Below, piece by piece: positions 51,116 to 51,120 of a stretch of 51,120 nt of DNA. The DNA is taken from positions 1-51,120 of the forward strand of contig REEA01000126.1 in the NCBI GenBank assembly GCA_007695305.1, read 5' to 3'. The stretch's first letter is position 1. The number at the start of each line of letters is the position of its first letter. This stretch comes from Bacteroidia bacterium (GTDB taxonomy: Bacteria; Bacteroidota; Bacteroidia; Bacteroidales; UBA7960). The notes beneath the pieces are model-generated. The model made no database searches and had not been told where the DNA came from. It saw only the letters and a program-made list of their open reading frames with translations. The translations under genes were made by a program, and so were the position numbers.

Positions 51116-51120
51116 AAAAA

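Overview
The window reads as chromosome of a Bacteroidota (Bacteroidetes) bacterium, probably an anaerobic or facultative environmental member of the Bacteroidia. The support comes from the sequence itself. Many gene starts are preceded by the phylum's -7 box TAnnTTTG, in four cases with a TTTG box 17-21 nt upstream. Clear Shine-Dalgarno sites are rare. There is a type IX secretion (T9SS) protein (PorT) beside a protease with a T9SS C-terminal sorting domain, and the envelope cluster nadK-DUF6089-uppS-bamA-ompH is typical of the phylum.

Layout. 0.1-2.4 kb: small membrane protein, lipoprotein MsrA, iron-type alcohol dehydrogenase. 3-7.6 kb: a phosphofructokinase with pyrophosphate-type active-site residues, a small exported DUF4168-like protein, and MutS. 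7.6-16.7 kb (minus strand): envelope operon mrdA (PBP2)-rodA-nadK-DUF6089-uppS-bamA-ompH, which joins cell-wall elongation, undecaprenyl-phosphate supply and outer-membrane protein assembly. 16.9-21.8 kb (plus): a saccharopine-dehydrogenase-family reductase followed by GatE and GatD, an archaeal-type Glu-tRNA(Gln) amidotransferase. 22.2-22.4 kb: tRNA-Leu(TAA) and tRNA-Gly(GCC), each with its own terminator. 22.7-28.2 kb: second OmpH, gamma-carbonic anhydrase, sucB-sucA. 28.9 kb: TPR protein.

29.6-35.4 kb (minus): the most interesting locus, a six-gene periplasmic sulfur operon. It runs from an octaheme tetrathionate-reductase-type cytochrome, through a membrane cytochrome b, a lipoprotein with two rhodanese domains, a half-size YeeE/YedE transporter and a YeeE/YedE half fused to a rhodanese domain, to a membrane-anchored rhodanese. 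All three rhodanese proteins end in exactly I-G-G-C. In two of them the rhodanese catalytic cysteine is gone, so the C-terminal cysteine is the only cysteine outside the membrane segments. I infer a sulfane-sulfur relay: quinol electrons reduce an oxidised sulfur compound at the cytochrome, the released sulfur is carried as persulfide on rhodanese domains and flexible Cys tails, and it is passed to the YeeE-type channel for import.

35.8-41 kb (minus): a TetR-controlled module of RND/MMPL transporter, LolA-like periplasmic protein and outer-membrane barrel. 41.1-42.5 kb: a sirtuin lacking the zinc cysteines and a SpoU-type rRNA/tRNA methyltransferase. 42.6-47 kb: T9SS-exported subtilase and PorT. 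47.1-51 kb: PdxH, heptose-7-phosphate kinase, class I aminotransferase, a small membrane protein and ThiS.

Intergenic DNA carries several repeat families: 8-bp GTSAAAAN tandem tracts directly upstream of two exported-protein genes, a ~45-bp dispersed element in two copies, and low-complexity inverted 'accacaaaggacacaaag' type elements.
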